Positions 15,273 through 15,347 of a stretch of 15,347 nucleotides of DNA are shown one piece after another. Position numbers and translations under genes: made by a program. Each line of letters starts with the position of its first letter. The first letter of the stretch is position 1. The DNA comes from Vulcanimicrobiota bacterium (GTDB lineage: Bacteria; Vulcanimicrobiota; Vulcanimicrobiia; Vulcanimicrobiales; Vulcanimicrobiaceae). The stretch is from assembly GCA_003167055.1 (NCBI GenBank), contig PMUE01000090.1, forward strand, positions 1 through 15,347. Reading direction: 5' to 3'. Below the pieces are notes generated by a model. That model saw only the letters and a list, made by a program, of their open reading frames with translations. It did no database searches and was not told the origin of the DNA.

Positions 15273-15347
15273 TCCGCCGCCACCGGAGTCTCCACCGCCA
15301 CCAAAGCCGCCGCCGCCGAAGTCGCCGCCGCCGCCAAAGCCGCCGCC
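15267..15347 (-). CDS. C-terminal Gly-rich tail of a truncated gene, probably a TPM-domain (YgcG-like) protein
   Basis: Only the last 26 codons and the stop (TGA at 15267-15269) are inside the window. They read as GGGG blocks separated by F or by DF and DS dipeptides, for example GGGFGGGGDF, and end in GGGGW. Gly-rich tails of this kind, usually with F/S interruptions and a terminal Trp, are typical of bacterial TPM_phosphatase (YgcG-like) membrane proteins, often encoded beside lemA. The domain itself lies beyond the right edge, so the family is inferred only from the tail. Its upstream half is not visible, so start, length and promoter are unknown. The stop codon lies inside the right arm of the inverted repeat at 15153-15272. 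Confidence 0.6.
   Translation of the reverse strand, partial: GGGFGGGGDFGGGGFGGGGDSGGGGW

Noticed and set aside
15276..15347. GCC-rich triplet repeat at the right edge as a simple-sequence repeat
   Set aside because: It is explained by minus-strand Gly codons of the truncated gene.

Overview
This window is GC-rich, tightly packed bacterial chromosome. It has ten complete protein genes and one gene cut off at each end. I see no phage, insertion sequence, CRISPR array, tRNA or rRNA. The gene mix is a single-chain bacterial LeuRS, a DNA-uptake ComEA, tandem S10 serine carboxypeptidases, a VPS10/BNR-type secreted propeller and a dimethylarginine-hydrolase-like enzyme. It resembles soil or acidophile lineages such as Candidatus Eremiobacterota (WPS-2) or Acidobacteria. 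That placement is inference from recalled family distributions, not something the sequence proves.

Layout. At 1-3580, on the minus strand, leuS is followed by a FAD-dependent monooxygenase that starts inside the leuS stop codon and runs off the left edge. At 3657-9913, on the plus strand, a likely single transcription unit holds comEA, a long-chain acyl-CoA synthetase, a PadR-type regulator, a 91-residue Cys/His protein and two tandem secreted S10 carboxypeptidases. Gaps are at most 39 bases, with two overlaps, and the unit ends in a strong hairpin terminator at 9921-9951. At 9950-12994, on the minus strand, a secreted sortilin/BNR-type beta-propeller protein converges on that terminator. At 13077-14252, on the plus strand, lie two small exported proteins of unknown function, the second with a Gly/Ser/Pro-rich repeat region. 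At 14233-15072, on the minus strand, a DDAH/amidinotransferase-family enzyme overlaps its convergent neighbour by 20 bases. At 15267-15347, on the minus strand, is the Gly-rich C-terminal tail of a gene entering from the right, probably a TPM (YgcG-like) protein.

How the genes may work together. The PadR regulator sits upstream of the two carboxypeptidases and may control them. The peptidases and the convergent propeller protein are all predicted to be exported, which suggests extracytoplasmic peptide or polymer handling. This is inference from gene order.

The least explained sequence is 15073-15266 with its edges. It holds a long imperfect inverted repeat (15153-15272) that reaches into the last codons of the right-hand gene. 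It also holds a terminator-like hairpin (15085-15114) whose T-rich tail contains a TATTAT box seven bases before the start codon of the DDAH-like gene. I could not match it to any RNA family I know. It is the best candidate here for an undescribed regulatory RNA, but it could also be an ordinary 3' end plus a leaderless promoter. I did not find convincing evidence of a novel multi-gene system.
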